Positions 15,253 to 15,288 of a DNA stretch of 15,288 bases are shown piece after piece. The notes under the pieces were generated by a model. That model was not told the DNA's origin. It worked only from the letters and a program-made list of their open reading frames with translations, and searched no databases. This stretch comes from Chloroflexia bacterium (GTDB lineage: Bacteria; Chloroflexota; Chloroflexia; QHBQ01; JADMIH01). How positions within the stretch are numbered: position 1 is the first letter of the stretch; each line of letters begins with the position of its first letter. The translations under genes and the position numbers were made by a program. The stretch is from the NCBI GenBank assembly GCA_025927935.1, contig JAICKM010000077.1, forward strand, positions 1 through 15,288, written 5' to 3'.

Positions 15253-15288
15253 ATGCCCGGTCGTCTTACCACACACGTCCTCGACACC
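15253..15288 (+). CDS. 5-hydroxyisourate hydrolase, N-terminal fragment (3' end outside window)
   Basis: Only 12 codons are in the window: MPGRLTTHVLDT. This is the characteristic start of transthyretin-related 5-hydroxyisourate hydrolases (EC 3.5.2.17), with the active-site His of LTTHVLDT at residue 8. The enzyme converts 5-hydroxyisourate to OHCU, the step between the two enzymes encoded just upstream. The start lies 4 nt after the uox stop codon, and GAGGA (15239-15243), inside the end of uox, serves as ribosome binding site, so translation is probably coupled. The call rests on the short match plus context. Confidence 0.82.
   Translation, partial: MPGRLTTHVLDT

Overview
The window is about 15.3 kb of GC-rich, gene-dense bacterial DNA with few gaps. 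Gene content and protein style suggest Chloroflexota: a Tad pilus operon without a visible secretin, an amylosucrase, and a urate oxidase of the Deinococcus/Chloroflexi type. This assignment is an inference from family resemblance; no rRNA or marker gene is present.

Region 1 (1-9429, + strand) is a tight-adherence (Tad/Flp, type IVc) pilus locus. It opens with two tandem paralogous TadE/G-like surface proteins, the first cut by the window edge. After a 275-nt AT-richer leader come cpaB, cpaE/tadZ, cpaF/tadA, tadB, and a fused gene joining a secreted von Willebrand factor A (VWA) domain to a TadC platform protein. The five genes are spaced 29-52 nt apart, and a 19-bp stem-loop follows the last one. 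CpaE should place the machine, CpaF power it, TadB and TadC form the membrane platform, CpaB act in the envelope, and the TadG-like proteins act at the surface. No Flp pilin, prepilin peptidase or secretin gene lies in the window.

Region 2 (9616-12150, + strand) holds an amylosucrase-type GH13 enzyme with the full active-site set, followed 39 nt later by a GNAT acetyltransferase. A short GC hairpin separates them from the convergent gene that follows.

Region 3 (12252-15288) is a purine-oxidation module. An 8-oxoguanine-deaminase-type amidohydrolase on the - strand diverges from uraD, uox and the first codons of a 5-hydroxyisourate hydrolase on the + strand. Together these would convert 8-oxoguanine to urate and then, through 5-hydroxyisourate and OHCU, to (S)-allantoin. 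The 103-nt divergent spacer holds two opposed sigma-70-like promoters with overlapping -10 boxes.

The most unusual item is the VWA-TadC fusion. Also notable are the duplicated TadG-like proteins with an unrecognised aromatic-rich C-terminal domain and the shared divergent promoter. No CRISPR array, tRNA, rRNA, insertion sequence or integrase was seen.
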